A DNA stretch of 64,000 nucleotides. Source: Rutidosis leptorrhynchoides. Lineage: Eukaryota > Streptophyta > Magnoliopsida > Asterales > Asteraceae. Positions 34,996 through 48,563 of the stretch are shown in pieces. The stretch spans positions 105,965,001 to 106,029,000 of the forward strand of contig NC_092333.1 in NCBI RefSeq assembly GCF_046630445.1, written 5' to 3'. The first letter of the stretch is position 1; every line of letters starts with the position of its first letter. The position numbers and the translations under genes were made by a program. Under the pieces are notes generated by a model that was given only the letters and a program-made list of their open reading frames with translations, was not told the origin of the DNA and searched no databases.

Positions 34996-36549
34996 AATCT
35001 CAAGGGGATGGGAGTCGGGTGATAGACTCGTTAAAAACTTTTCACAATTGTGCATATAATTTCTTTTAATTACATTCCGTTTAGAATTGTATGATATTCC
35101 TTTTCTTAGTTGCATTTTTATGTTTTGGTATTGCATGCATATGGATAAAATCGAAAAACGTCAAAAATAGTTTGTGAATGGGTCAAAATGGACTTAAAAT
35201 TGGAAAAACTGCAATCAGGTACAAAAGCGGCACTTTTGTCCTAGGAGCGGCGCTTTTACCTTCCAAGATCGACGCTTCTTTCACAAGAGCGACACTTTAA
35301 CTTGCAATTTTGTGTCAAAAATGAGCAGTAGCCCAGAACGGCACTTTTGTTTTCAAAAGCGGCGCTTTTAGTTCGCCTAGAGCGACGCTTTTCTTTCAAA
35401 AGCGACGCTTCTGTTTTGTCAGGAGCGGCGCTCCTGTTTGAAAAGCGGCGCTTTTGCATCTGCTACTTAAGAATTCTGCACAACCAAAACTTCATTTTTT
35501 TCACACCCAACTTCAATTTTCTCTCTAATAGCGGCGCATCTATAACCCTAATCAACCTAAATCGACCCAAGGCTTCAAATTTCATCAATTTTCTTGCAAA
35601 TCTTCATTATCTAACATGGGAAAAGGAAGAATCTATCATTTTAATTCACTCTTTAACATGATTTGATTGATTTTTACCATTTTTCTCTTTATGCTTAATT
35701 CGTAGATTATGCTTGATTTATGATATTAATGGTCAAATTGTTGATGAATCTAGACTACATTGATGTTTATTAACATGATTTACATGCTTTGTTACATAGA
35801 TTTCAACTTTGAAATTCTAGAGTTCATCCAATTTGGGGATTTTTGATCTTGAGTCAAATTGGAGTGTTAATTGTTATTGTTGAAGCTTAATTGTTAGTCT
35901 ACCATGCTTATCTTGCTTTGGATCTATCTTTCATGCTTGTATGATTTGAAATTGAAAATTAGGGTTCATAAGCTAGGGTTTTGAATGAGTTTGATCAATT
36001 TGAGAAATGTGATTAGTGATAATGTGCTTGTTTGCGGTGTATATATGCTATAACATAAAGAATTGATATAATTTGATGAATGCTCTTGTCTTAGTCGATT
36101 TTTGAACTAATTAGGCTTTGACTAGGGTTGACTTTTTGCAATTGATTCATGTTGGCCATGTTTGACCAAGATGAGCTTACTAGTTGAATATAATGCATGT
36201 TAAGCTTATGATACTACATATGATTTATAATTACTTGCATGAGCTAAATGTTGCAACTTTGTGTAAAACTTGAAATTTCACCAAATTGTTTGTCTTGTTT
36301 GATTTCACATATTGACCATGTCTAAATGCAATTGTTTTATTCATGTTTGATATACACGCACATGTTTTGCATGATGAAATTAATTGTGAATCTTTAAAAT
36401 CAACTTGGAAATTATGATTGTACTTTGAAGAAAAAAATTGTTTATGTGCTAACTTTTATCTCTCCACAATGTTTTTCTCTTGTTGTCTTGTCTTGTAGAC
36501 TAACGTACCAACAAAGTCACATGGTGGCTCAGTAAGCGGAGCAAAATGA
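34996..36549 (+). other. E2 intergenic region with array and intron-like stretch
   Basis: No protein. From 35221 to 35465 it has the same degenerate AAAAGCGGCGCTTTTG-type units as the LTR. A CT-rich leader-like stretch follows (35480-35630), then T-rich DNA to 36480 ending in TTGTCTTGTCTTGTAG (acceptor AG at about 36498-36499) just before ORF2. The layout resembles an internal promoter plus intron feeding ORF2, but no donor or TATA box is convincing. Confidence 0.45.
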
Positions 36550-37167
36550 CAAAAGAGTATTGGAATTAAGGGTAGGGGTAAACGTCTAGCTCAACAAGAG
36601 GTTGAGGTTGAAGACGAGGAAATGCCACAAATCTCAGAGGATATCCAAAGACTTTCATTAGACCCGTGGTTACAACAAATTTTGTTTAACCCACGTTTTA
36701 GAGCGGGTTTAGAGCTTAGGCTCAAGGATAGCTTCTATCCTGGGAAAACCATTGACTGCTCTCTTCTGGATGAGGCCGGTCTTACTAATGAGGTTGAGAG
36801 TCTTTTTGCGGCTTCATATGGGGACTTATCAATCAACCCTTGGGTTCCAATCTTTAGGTATAATGAGCCCATTTACACTGTCCCAACCCTAGAGTTCACT
36901 TCTACCTTAATTGTAATCTTTAAGGTAGGAACAATCACCGACCAAGATTACATGACCTTTAATTTGGGTGGGCAACAAAGAAAGATGAGCATGTTCAATT
37001 CATCAGATCCTAGGGAATTTACACCGAATTTAGAAATACCGATGGAGTTTGGGATTTCCTTTTGTTTTGCAAAATTCCAAACACCAACACTCAAGAGTTT
37101 AATTACCCTGCGGCCTGGAATCGAATAAGTGATGGGATCTTCTGCCCGGGTAAAACTGTAGCCAATA
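36550..37167 (+). pseudogene. E2 ORF2, N-terminal part (Athila ORF-like)
   Basis: It is open from just after a TGA at 36547. The MPQISEDIQRLSLDPW block starts at 36622, then a DEAGLTNEVESLFAASYGDL segment and an INPWVPIFRYNEP segment, which I associate with the ATHILA ORF-1 family of plant Ty3 elements. A frameshift near 37065 moves it to another frame (TQEFNYPAAWNRISDGIF), which stays open up to the E6 insertion. Function in the family is not established to my knowledge. It continues at 48744. Confidence 0.7.
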
Positions 37168-38886
37168 TGAAGCAACCCGTCCTAATCCATCCGGACAAAG
37201 TCCATATCGATTACAAACGATTCATAATAGTTGGTTACATCGCGAGGTACTTGACCTCTATATGATACATTTTACAAACATTGCATTAGTTTTTAAAAGA
37301 CAACCTTTCATTTACATCGAATGTTGACGGCATGCATACCATTTCATAATATATCCAACTAAAATTGACTTAATAATAATCTTGACGAACTCAACGACTC
37401 GAATGCAACGTCTTTCAAAATATGCCATGAATGACTTCAAGTAATGTCCTTAAAATGAGCAAATGCACAGCGGAAGATTTCTTTCATACCTGAGAATAAA
37501 CATGCTTTAAAGTGTCAACTAAAAGATTGGTGAGTTCATTAGTTTATCATAAACAATCATTTTCATAATTTTAATAGACCACAAGATTTTCATTTCCATT
37601 TCTCATAAATATACGTCCCATGCATAGAGACAAAAAATATCATTCATATGGATTGAACACCTGGTAACCGACATTAACAAGATGCATATAAGAATATCCC
37701 CTATCATTCTGGGACATCCATCGGACATGATATAAAACAACATCGAAGTACTAAAGCATCCGCTACAACGGATGGGGTTTGTTAGGCCCAATAGATCTAT
37801 CTTTAGGATTCGCATCAATTAGTAGATCGGTTTACTAATTCTTAGGTTACCAAGCAAAAGGGGCATATTCGGATTCGATCATTCACCCATATAATGTAGT
37901 TTTAATTACTTGTGTCTATTTCGTAAAATATTTATAAAAATTGTGCATGTATTCTCAGCCCAAAAATATAAAGGGTAAAAAGGCAAATGAAACTCACCTA
38001 ATATATTTTGTAGTAAAAATACATATGACAATATTGAACAATGCAGGGTTAGACTCGGATTCACGAACCTATATCATTTGTATTTTCATTAATACATATA
38101 ATCGTAATCGAACAAAATTGTATATATATTTATTATAATTTGTTATTAAATTGTAACTTATTGTTACGTATATATAATGTTTTTAAAATTAATATTTATA
38201 TTTTTATCTGTGTTTATATTATTATTTATAATATATTAAAATATTTTATATGCTATATGTAATTTAGTTATTATTATAATATAGTATGTAATATACTTTT
38301 ATATATAAATCTCTTTTGTTTGTAAAATTAACAATTATAATAATGTTAAAGTAAAGATAATAATACTAATACTAAGATATAAAAATGAAACATAATAGTT
38401 TTACAAATAATGATTCCTTAAATAATAATAATATAGTTGTAAAAATAATAGTTTGTATTAATAACAATACTAATAATGTTAGTATCAGTAGATTTTAATA
38501 TAATAAAGGATTTAATAATAATAATGATGATAAAAATAATAATTTTTATATTAATACTTAATATCTAATAATAATAATTATCATAACAATCTTGTTACGA
38601 ATGGTAACCTTAATAATAATACAATAATGATATTACTAATAATAATAATGTAAGTTATGATAATACTAATAATCTTTAATGATAGTACTAGTGATAATAA
38701 TAATATAAGTTTTTATAACAATAATAATAATTATGTAGTTATTTTTAGTAATAACAATAGTTAACAACATAATATAAATAATTAATAATGATACTAGCAA
38801 TAATAACAATAATAATAATAATAATGATAGTAATTAATAATACAAATAATAAAATTATTAGAAAGACTACCTTGTTGTAAGCCCTT

Positions 38887-38968
38887 AAAAAAAATAACCG
38901 CCTCAGGCCGGGCTCGAACCCGTGACCTCTCGGTTAACTGCACACTCCCTAAACCATCCAGCCGAACC
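38887..38968 (-). ncRNA. tRNA-like Pol III unit in the E6 3' LTR
   Basis: On the minus strand, GGTTCGGCTGGATGGTTTAG gives an A-box-like block and GGGTTCGAGCC (38911-38921) a B box. A run of eight T (38887-38894) follows. The second LTR has the same unit at 46695-46778. Confidence 0.55.
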
Positions 38969-40478
38969 TATCTTTCTATTATATCATCCCATTTAATTAT
39001 ATCTAATATATTTTCTGTTTTCTTCAATCTTCTCCTCCATCAAAATCCAATCGACCAGGGATCACTTAATCTTATCACTAATTACTTAATCGAATTAAGG
39101 CTTTAGTCATAAAGAATAATCGATCAATAATAGGTACTTAATTTGTTTAAAAACAGATAACAAAAAAAAATCGAACCTGCTGCAGACTGTTTTGAACTTT
39201 ATGAGCTCCTATCGTGATTTTGAAATCAAAAGCATTTTAGATCCAACTTACAACATGAAAAAGTTTTCATTCCACTCTTAAAATCTTTCTGGACACTCAA
39301 TTTGAACTGAAACACCAAAACGAATTCAAATTTTGATGTGAACACATTCTTTGACTTTTAAAAAGATAAGTTTGACTTCAAAAATTAGGAATCAATAGGA
39401 TGAATTGGACCATGAAATTTTGTAGACAGATTAAGTACGAGATTCCTAACAAGACCTCATTAATACATTTTGAAATAATTTATAAAATCGTTCTGATTGA
39501 AAAATAAAGTGTAAACAGGGCAGTTGACGTTTTCGTGAAAGTTTCAATTGAGTTCTCTGTTTTTCTTTTGGAATTGTACTAGTAGAGAGTTATGTTAAGG
39601 GTCAGTGACGTTATTATACCTAAAATGATTCAATTAATAAGTGTTTTGTAGTTGAATTGGATCGACAAGTAACAAAAAGCTGTCAGAAGAAAAATTAAAA
39701 AAAACAAAATCGAATTTACCAGTTCTTGTTTGTTATTGAATCGATTGGAATCAAATTGTACGACATAAAGAAAATCATTTATAGTATGATTAGGATATGC
39801 AACTGAATTGATTCCTAAAAATGGTACGTATCATTTTTTATATGATTATTATTTATAATTAACTATTATTATTTTATTAATAATAATCTAAATACTAATA
39901 ATAATAATTATATTAATAATGATAAATAATATAGTAATAATAATAGTAATATGTCACAAGAATAATAATTTTTTTTGTGAAATTGATAATATTAATATTA
40001 TTAATGATAATTATAATAATAATACTAGTTATATTAATATTATTAGTAATAATGATATTTATATGTATCAAATCTCATATATATATGTTTTTACATAATA
40101 ATAATAATAATAACACTAGTATTGATATTATTATTAAAAGTAATAACAATATTATTATAACAAATATTCTTAATATATAAGTATTTCATATTATAGATTA
40201 TACAATATAATTATATATTGTATATTATGAATTTTAAATTTTTATATATCTTAATAATAATATCTAACAATAATAAGGATATAACAAGTTACATGTTTTC
40301 ATTTTTATCTAATAATATTAATAATACCGATATTGATAAAAGTAGTAATAATATTATCACAAATATATCTTTAACTTGCAATTACATCTAATTATCAATA
40401 TTATATGATAACATATGTTGAATATTTATTATTTATCCATTTATATATATTACCATATAATAATAGTTATCAGTAAGA

Positions 40479-40483
<5 letters not shown>

Positions 40484-40560
<77 letters not shown>
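40484..40560. repeat. TA microsatellite, E6 3' LTR
   Basis: About 77 bp of TA repeats, matching the tract at 48295-48367 in the other LTR. Confidence 0.9.
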
Positions 40561-40563
<3 letters not shown>

Positions 40564-40869
40564 TCATATCATATATATATTTTCATTTTAAGAATACATA
40601 ATTATTATATTTTTACATTTTTAATTCCAATTAATTAAAGTGTATTTTATTAATTCAAAATTTTATATATACAATTATATTTATATTTATATATATATAT
40701 TTATTTACACAAAATTGTTCGTGAATCGTTGGGAATAGTCAAAGGTCAAATGAATCCATATCAATCAGTTTACAAATTTTAAGACTCAACATTATAGACT
40801 TTGCTTATCCTGTCGAAATCATATAAAGATTAAGTTTAAAATTGGTTGGAAATTTCCGGGTCGTCACAG

Positions 40870-40904
40870 TACCTACCCGTTAAAGAAATTTCGTCCCGAA
40901 ATTT
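40870..40904 (-). other. E6 polypurine tract and adjacent hairpin
   Basis: The 14-mer TTAACGGGTAGGTA (40870-40883) and the hairpin with arms AAATTTCG and CGAAATTT around GGA (40886-40904) are as in E5. Confidence 0.8.
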
Positions 40905-43900
40905 GGGTGAGGTGGTCATGGCTAACAATAAAAATGTTTTCATGAAGAATATGAGTTGATAAATAGATTTTTATCATCATTGAGTAATATGAATAAAACA
41001 ATTCGATTATTCGAAGAGTACGAGTGAAGCTATCACAAAAGAATGAAATGAGAAATAAAGATTTGTTTTAACTTTTGACGTAGTCATGGTTGAATTTAGA
41101 AAATAAGGTGCGTCTTAACTTTTGACGTTGTCTTGGTTGAATTCCGGAATTCAAGGGATTTAAAGAAAATCTTCAAAATCTAAAAGATTTGATTCTTCGG
41201 CGAATAAGGAAATTAAGATCTCTATAATTAAATACGGTGATCTGCCTCGATTACTCTGTCTGATATTTCCCTTATAAATTAAACTCTTTCGTTCCATTAT
41301 TCTCACCATTCCTATACTTTCTTTTTATTTCATACATCCAAAAGATTATGAAAATGCTTAATCCCGTTCTAATCCTTGATGTTTTTCCTAATTATCATTT
41401 CTGTCATCCTTCTTTTCAATCTTTCACCAGAAAAATATGTTTACTTCTACTATTACCTTGGGGTGATACTATTCTTAATTCTAACGTGTCTTTATATTGC
41501 TATTCGTATTAATATCCATGGTTTGTAACCTCCGTGTTGCTATTGGGCTTTATATTTTCTCTTATATTTTGGAGCTCTTTGCCTTTTTTTCTCTTCTCGA
41601 TCTCTAGTAAATCGAGTAATGGTCCAAAATTCGTAAGTATGGAGTTTCGAATGAACTTAATGTTCTAAACAAGAAAGAACGTAATCGCACGATTTGATTT
41701 GTCAAATTACCTGAATCGCTGAGAATAAAACTATCAAGAATATACTTTCTTGATATGTTCAGAAGTTAAGCAGAATGAAAGAGTTATGTAACATGGCACA
41801 TGATGACGTTATGATCTGTGAATCATCACGTTCCATTAGAAACTCAGCATGACTTACTGTAATATAATCACGTTGATCAAGTATCATTATATTATACTAA
41901 CCCATGCTTCAGTTCCCAACACTACTTCATAATTCATTCATAGTTTATACTTAGATTTTACATAAATTTCCAATATAATGTACTACAGATAGCACGAAGA
42001 GGTATATATTTTCGGAAGAGAATATTTATGAAAATATCTTCAAAAATATCGAAGATATTTATGACGATATTTTGGAATTTCTAAGTTCGATGGTGGATGA
42101 AGAAAGATTTTCCGCAAGATTTTAACATGAGTACGGAGCAAGATATTCGTTGAAAGTTTCATCGGATCCAGAATTACCTGGATTCTTTGAATATATGGTA
42201 TGGTCCTTATATTTGGCCTTGGTCTCCTTCATGGTTTGCTCAATTCTTTATTATCAAACTTTTAACTATTAAGGCAGTCTTCAGTTTTCACTGCTTCATC
42301 AGCTTTTTCAAAACTCAGCAAACTGATTCATAGGCTATAGCGCTTTTCAGAAATTCAGAACGAAAGATCATAATTCTAAGAGATAATGGTTATATGTATA
42401 CATATAACTGTTGATGTAGGCATGCTGCGAGTTTTCAAAGTACTGATTTCTAATTCCTGGTACTTGGTATGGCAGTTCAAGTTATCAGATGCGGATAAGT
42501 ACGTGATAGGGTTTTGATATATATAATGATTTTCCAGAAGGTCAAAGGTTAATGAAGTTGCTGGTAAGTTTACTGCTAATGTGGTAGGATATAAATGGTT
42601 CCCCGGTAACGATGACGAAAGACAAACTTATAATAGAGTTTATTCGAATGAAAAGTCGAAATTGATTTGCTGGAGCTGTGACAAAATTGGCTAATTTGGA
42701 AAAGGGATTGAAAAGTTATTTTCGGTAATAACAACGCCAAAGGAGTTAGCACAGATACGTGTCAAACGTTTACTCAGGTTCCGAGAGTTTTTCAGGTGCA
42801 TAACTATATGCATTAATCTTTTCTTCCGTAAATGAAGTGCGGTTGGTTCATCCTCTCGATTGAGGTGTTTTCAAGAATCATGAAAAGTTTGAACGTAGAT
42901 TGGAATCGTCAAGATACAAATGAGGTTTAAATTGAGATCAAGTGGCAAACTTGAAGAAATGTTTAGTTTCTTATGTTATAATCAATATTTTAATTCATTT
43001 TAATTGTCCAATGTCATTAGTCCACAGTCGATAGTCCACAGTTAACAGTCCAATAATTCATATATAATTTAATATATAATATTTGAATTAATTAATATGT
43101 ATCGTGACCCATGTACATGTCTCAGACTCGATCACAACTCAAAGTATATATATTATTGTAGAATCAACCTCAACCCTGTATAGCTAACTCCAGCATTACT
43201 GCATATAGAGTGTCTATGGTTATTCCAAATAATATATATAGATGCGTCGATATGATATGTCAAAACCTTGTATACGTGTCCCGATATTTAAAATGCGTAA
43301 ATAACAGTATTTAAATGACGATAAATAAAGTGCGTAAAATAAATAACAGAAATTAAATGACGATAAATAAAATTGCGAGAATATAAATTGCGATAAATAA
43401 ACTGCAATAAATAAATTACGATAATTAAATTGCGATAAAATAAAATGTAATACGGAATTAACAGTTAGCTAGGAACAGTTAGCTAGGATCTTGTTAGCGT
43501 GATTTCTTAACAAAATTTCATATTGTTAATTAGTCTGTTTCTAATCAATTTTTATTCTGTCCATTATTTCTTCATTATGCCACTTGTTGGATTCTGATAG
43601 GTCAAAATCCAAATATGAAATTGAATTTGAATGAAAAATAGTTATTCTTTGGTGAACGGATACATATATCGGTAGTTGTAAATAGGATAGTAAATGATCG
43701 TTGAATCAAATTCAAAGAATGTACAGTGTAACTTATTAATGTGAAATCTAAATATTCCCCGGGTATTACCTACCCGTTAAAATATTTTCACCATTAACAG
43801 TTTGTACAAAAGAATTTTTAATTACAATCTTTATGAAAACATATATACATATATATTTTCTTCAGATGTAATTATGGATTTAATGAGTTAATATAACATT

Positions 43901-44039
43901 AAACTCATTTGCTTTTCGGTTAGAATTAGAGTACATAATCTCTAAAACATTAGAGATTACATAATCATCATGTCGAACGAAGATAAATAATGTAGAACGA
44001 TACGTAGATTGATGATTATAATCGATGTACAGAATGAGA
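40905..44039 (-). other. E6 interior, non-coding
   Basis: About 3.1 kb with no frame I can support and no pol motif. A second copy of TTAACGGGTAGGTA lies at 43767-43780, with GGGTA/TACCC arms around it. Short direct repeats GCGATAAATAAA-like occur near 43320-43440. The gag-pol that should follow that tract has been lost or replaced. Confidence 0.6.
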
Positions 44040-44546
44040 TGTTGAGGCGTGTGTTATTGATGGTACGGGTGCTGTTACTGATGGTACTGTTGGTGCCGGT
44101 GATGTTGCTGAAGCTGGTATGTTTTGCACCATATTTTCCAAGGCAACAACTCGGGCGCGAAGTTCGTTGACTTCTTATATTATTCCGGGATGATTGTCGG
44201 TCGGAACGAGCGGATGAATAAGGTTTTGAATTTGAGAGAATATATAATCATGGCGAGATATTTGGGTAATGAGGGCGAAAATAGTGTTTTGGATTGGTTC
44301 GCCGGTGAATGCTTCAGGTTCTTCGCCAAGAGTGCAGGTTGGTGGGTGGAAGGGATCGCCTTCTTCTCTTCTCCATCGGTTAAGTCGACTAAAAACTCAT
44401 CCCTAATTCTTCCAGAATCGATGATGGCTAATTGGTTGATCCATTCTGGTTACACTACTTTCGGAGTTCGAGTGGAAATCCATATCGGAATAGCTATCGG
44501 AATAGCTATCGGAATCTAAGGGACTCGAACTGGTTGAGGGATTCAT
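44040..44546 (-). pseudogene. E6 remnant of the extra ORF upstream of gag
   Basis: ATG at 44544-44546 opens 47 codons, Ser/Asp-rich at the start with three copies of a 15-bp repeat (44477-44515), then TAG at 44403. Recognisable coding sense continues in another frame (GEEPEAFTGEPIQN) with one more stop. It ends in a short coiled-coil-like segment (NELRARVVALENMVQN) and a Pro/Thr-rich tail. It occupies the position of the E5 extra ORF and shares its acidic, Ser-rich start, but detailed homology is not shown. Confidence 0.5.
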
Positions 44547-44941
44547 CTCGTACGATCAGATGAAGGATTTTCGATAAGAAATAGATTATAGGATGTAGCT
44601 TAGTACCATGCAATACATAATTTACATATGCATATATAATACTAAAATACCATAAGTTACGGAGGAATCTACGGAATATGTCAGGCAAATTTTACAGTAA
44701 CATATATGCTAAGATATGAATTTTGTCTATACATTATTCATGCAATTAATGCAGTAAGATGTGTCTAAACTAAGAATGATAAGTAGGTAATTTCCTACGG
44801 ATGATAAGTAGATGATTTCTGACTAGAAATGATAAGAAAAACTTTTGACATGCAGACACGGTCGAAGTCCAGACTCATTAATGCATCCTAACAACTACTA
44901 GTTAGACACACTAATGCAAGACCTGGTTCGCTAAGACCACC

Positions 44942-44953
44942 GCTCTGATACTA
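44942..44953 (-). other. E6 primer binding site, initiator-Met type
   Basis: TAGTATCAGAGC on the minus strand, one base from the E5 site and with the same 2-nt spacing to the LTR. Confidence 0.85.
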
Positions 44954-46694
44954 ACTGAAGCAACCCGTCCTAATCCATACGGACAAAGTCCATATCGATT
45001 ACAAACAATTCACAATAGTTGGTTATATCGCGAGGTACTTGACCTCTATATGATACATTTTACAAACATTGCATTCATTTTTAAAAGACAACCTTTCATT
45101 TACATCGAATGTTGATGGCATGCATACCATTTCATAATATATCCAACTATAATTGACTTAATAATAATCTTGACGAACTCAACGACTCGAATGCAACGTC
45201 TTTCGAAATATGCCATGAATAACTTCAAGTAATGTCCTTAAAATGAGCAAATGCACAACGGAAGATTTCTTTCATACCTGAGAATAAACATGCTTTAAAG
45301 TATCAACCAAAAGGTTGGTGAGTTCATTAGTTTATCATAAACGATCATTTTCATAATTTTAATAGACCACAAGATTTTCATTTCCATTTCTCATAAATAT
45401 ACGTCCCATGCATAGAGACAAAAAAATATCATTCATATGGATTGAACACCTGGTAACCGACATTAACAAGATGCATATAAGAATATCCCCTATCATTCTG
45501 GGACATCCATCGGACATGATATAAAACAACATCGAAGTACTAAAGCATCCGCTACAACGGATGGGGTTTGTTAGGCCCAATAGATCTATCTTTAGGATTC
45601 GCATCAATTAGTAGATCGGTTTACTAATTCTTAGGTTACCAAGCAAAAGGGGCATATTCGGCTTCGATCATTCACCCATATAATGTAGTTTCAATTACTT
45701 GTGTCTATTTCGTAAAATATTTATAAAAATTGTGCATGTATTCTCAGCCCAAAAATATAAAGGGTAAAAAGGCAAATGAAACTCACCTAATGTATTTTGT
45801 AGTAAAAATACATATGACAATATTGAACAATGCAGGGTTGGACTCGGATTCACGAACCTATATCATTTGTATTTTCATTAATACATATAATCGTAATCGA
45901 ACAAAATTGTATATATATTTATTATAATTTGTGATTAAATTGTAACTTATTGTTACGTATATATAATGTTTTTAAAATTAATATTTATATTTTTATCTGT
46001 GTTTATATTATTATTTATAATATCTTAAAATATTTTATATGCTATATGTAATTTAGTTATTATTATAATTAATAATATTTCATATAAAAATATAGTATGT
46101 AATATAATTTTATATATAAATCTCTTTTGTTTGTAAAATTAACAATTATAATAATGTTAAAGTAAAGATAATAATACTAATACTAAGATATAAAATTGAA
46201 ACATAATAGTTTTACAAATAATGATTCCTTAAATAATAATATAGTTGTAAAAATAATAGTTTGTATTAATAACAATACTAATAATGTTAATATTGGTAGT
46301 TTTTAATATAATAAAAGATTTAATAATAATAATGATGATAAAAATAATAATTTTGATATTAATACTTAATATCTAATAATAATAATAATTATAACAATCT
46401 TGTTACGAATGGTAACCTTAATAATAATACAATAATGATATTACTAATAATAATAACGTCAGTTATGATAATACTAATAATCTTTAATGATAGTACTAGT
46501 GATAATAATAATATAAGTTTTTATAACAATAATAATAATTATGTAGTTATTTTTAGTAATAACAATAGTTAACAACATAATATCAATAATTAATAATGAT
46601 ACTAGCAATAATAACAATAATAATAATAATAATGATAGTAATTAATAATACAAATAATAAAATTATTAGAAAGACTACCTTATTGTAAGCCCTT

Positions 46695-46778
46695 AAAAAA
46701 AAAATAACCGCCTCAGGCCGGGCTCGAACCCGTGACCACTCAGTTAACTTCACACACCCCAAACCATCCAGCCGAACC
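46695..46778 (-). ncRNA. tRNA-like Pol III unit in the E6 5' LTR
   Basis: Same A-box-like, B-box and T-run order as 38887-38968, with several substitutions and a longer T run (46695-46704). Confidence 0.5.
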
Positions 46779-47704
46779 TATCTTTCTATTATATCATCCC
46801 ATTTAATTATATCTAATATATTTTCTGTTTTCTTCAATCTTCTCCTCCATCAAAATCCAATCGACCAGGGATCACTTAATTTTATCACTAATTACTTAAT
46901 CGAATTAAGGCTTTAATCATAAAACATAATCGATCAATAACATGTACTTAATTTGTTTAAAAACATATAACAAAAAAAATCGAACCTGCTGCAGACCGTT
47001 TTGAACTTTATGAGTTCCTATCGTGATTTTGAAATCAAAAGCGTTTTAGATCCAACTTACAACATGAAAAAGTTTTCATTCCACTCTTAAAATCTTTCTG
47101 GACACTCAATTTGAACTGAAACACCAAAACGAATTCAAATTTTGCTATGAACACATTCTTTGACTTTTAAAAAGATAAGTTTGACTTCAAAAATTAGGAA
47201 TCAATAGGATGAATTGGACCATGAAATTTTGCAGACAGATTAAGTACGAGATTCCTAACAAGACCTCATTAATACATTTTGAAATAATTTACGAAATCGT
47301 TCTGATTGAAAAATAAAGTGTAAACAGGGAAGTTGACTTTTTCGTGAAAGTTTCATTTGATTTCTCTGTTTTTCTTTTGGAATTGTACTAGTAGAGAGTT
47401 ATGTTAAGGGCCAGTGACGTTATTATACCTAAAATGATTCAATTAATAAGTGTTTTGTAGTTGAATTGGATCGACAAGTAACAAAAAGTTGTCAGAAGAA
47501 AAGTAAAAAAAAACAAAATCGAATTTACCAGTTCTTGTTTGTTATTGAATCAATTGGAATCAAATCGTACGACATAAAGAAAATCATTTACAGTATGATT
47601 AGGATATGCAACTGAATTGATTCCTAAAAATGGTACGTATCATTTTTTATATGATTATTATTTATAATTAACAATTATAATTTTATTAATAATAATCTAA
47701 ATAC

Positions 47705-47740
<36 letters not shown>

Positions 47741-48293
47741 TAAATAATATAGTAATAATAATAGTAATATGTCATAAGAATAATAATTTTTTTTGTGAAA
47801 TTGATAATATTAATATTATTAATGATAATTATAATAATAATACCAGTTATATTAATATTATTAGTAATAATGATATTTATATATATCAAATCTCATATAT
47901 ATATGTTTTTACATAATAATAATAATAACACTAGTATTGATATTATTATTAAAAGTAATAACAATATTATTATAACAAATATTCTTAATATATAAGTATT
48001 TCATATTATAGATTATACAATATAATTATATATTGTATATTATGAATTTTAAATTTTTATATATCTTAATAATAATATCTAACAATAATAAGGATATAAC
48101 AAGTTACATGTTTTCATTTTTATCTAATAATATTAATAATACTGATATTGATAAAAGTAGTAATAATATTATCACAAATATATCTTTAACTTGCAATTAC
48201 ATCTAATTATCAATATTATATGATAACATATGTTGAATATTTATTATTTATCCATTTATATATATTACCATATAATAATAGTTATCAGTAAGA

Positions 48294-48294
<1 letters not shown>

Positions 48295-48370
<76 letters not shown>

Positions 48371-48480
48371 TCATATCATATATATATTTTTATTTTAAGA
48401 ATACATAATTATTATATTTTTACATTTTTAATTCCAATTGATTAAAGTGTATTTTATTAATTCAAAATTTTATATATACC

Positions 48481-48557
<77 letters not shown>
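48295..48557. repeat. Two TA microsatellites, E6 5' LTR
   Basis: TA tracts at 48295-48367 and 48483-48557 separated by about 115 bp of non-repeat LTR sequence. Confidence 0.9.

Positions 48558-48563
<6 letters not shown>

Larger units (their letters stand above)
37168..40868 (-). repeat. E6 3' LTR
   Basis: 3701 bp, TGAAGCAACCC start and CGGGTCGTCACA end on the plus strand. It contains AAT-rich DNA (38330-38870), the tRNA-like unit, TTAATAATAAT-rich DNA and a TA tract at 40484-40560. Confidence 0.92.

Noticed and set aside
38895..38968. Genuine tRNA gene
   Set aside because: The B box is good but the acceptor and D-arm pairing are poor, and the unit is embedded at the same place in each LTR copy.
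44124..44519. Plus-strand frame of 131 codons in E6
   Set aside because: It is antisense to the decayed 5' ORF of E6. The minus frame has the composition expected of that ORF.
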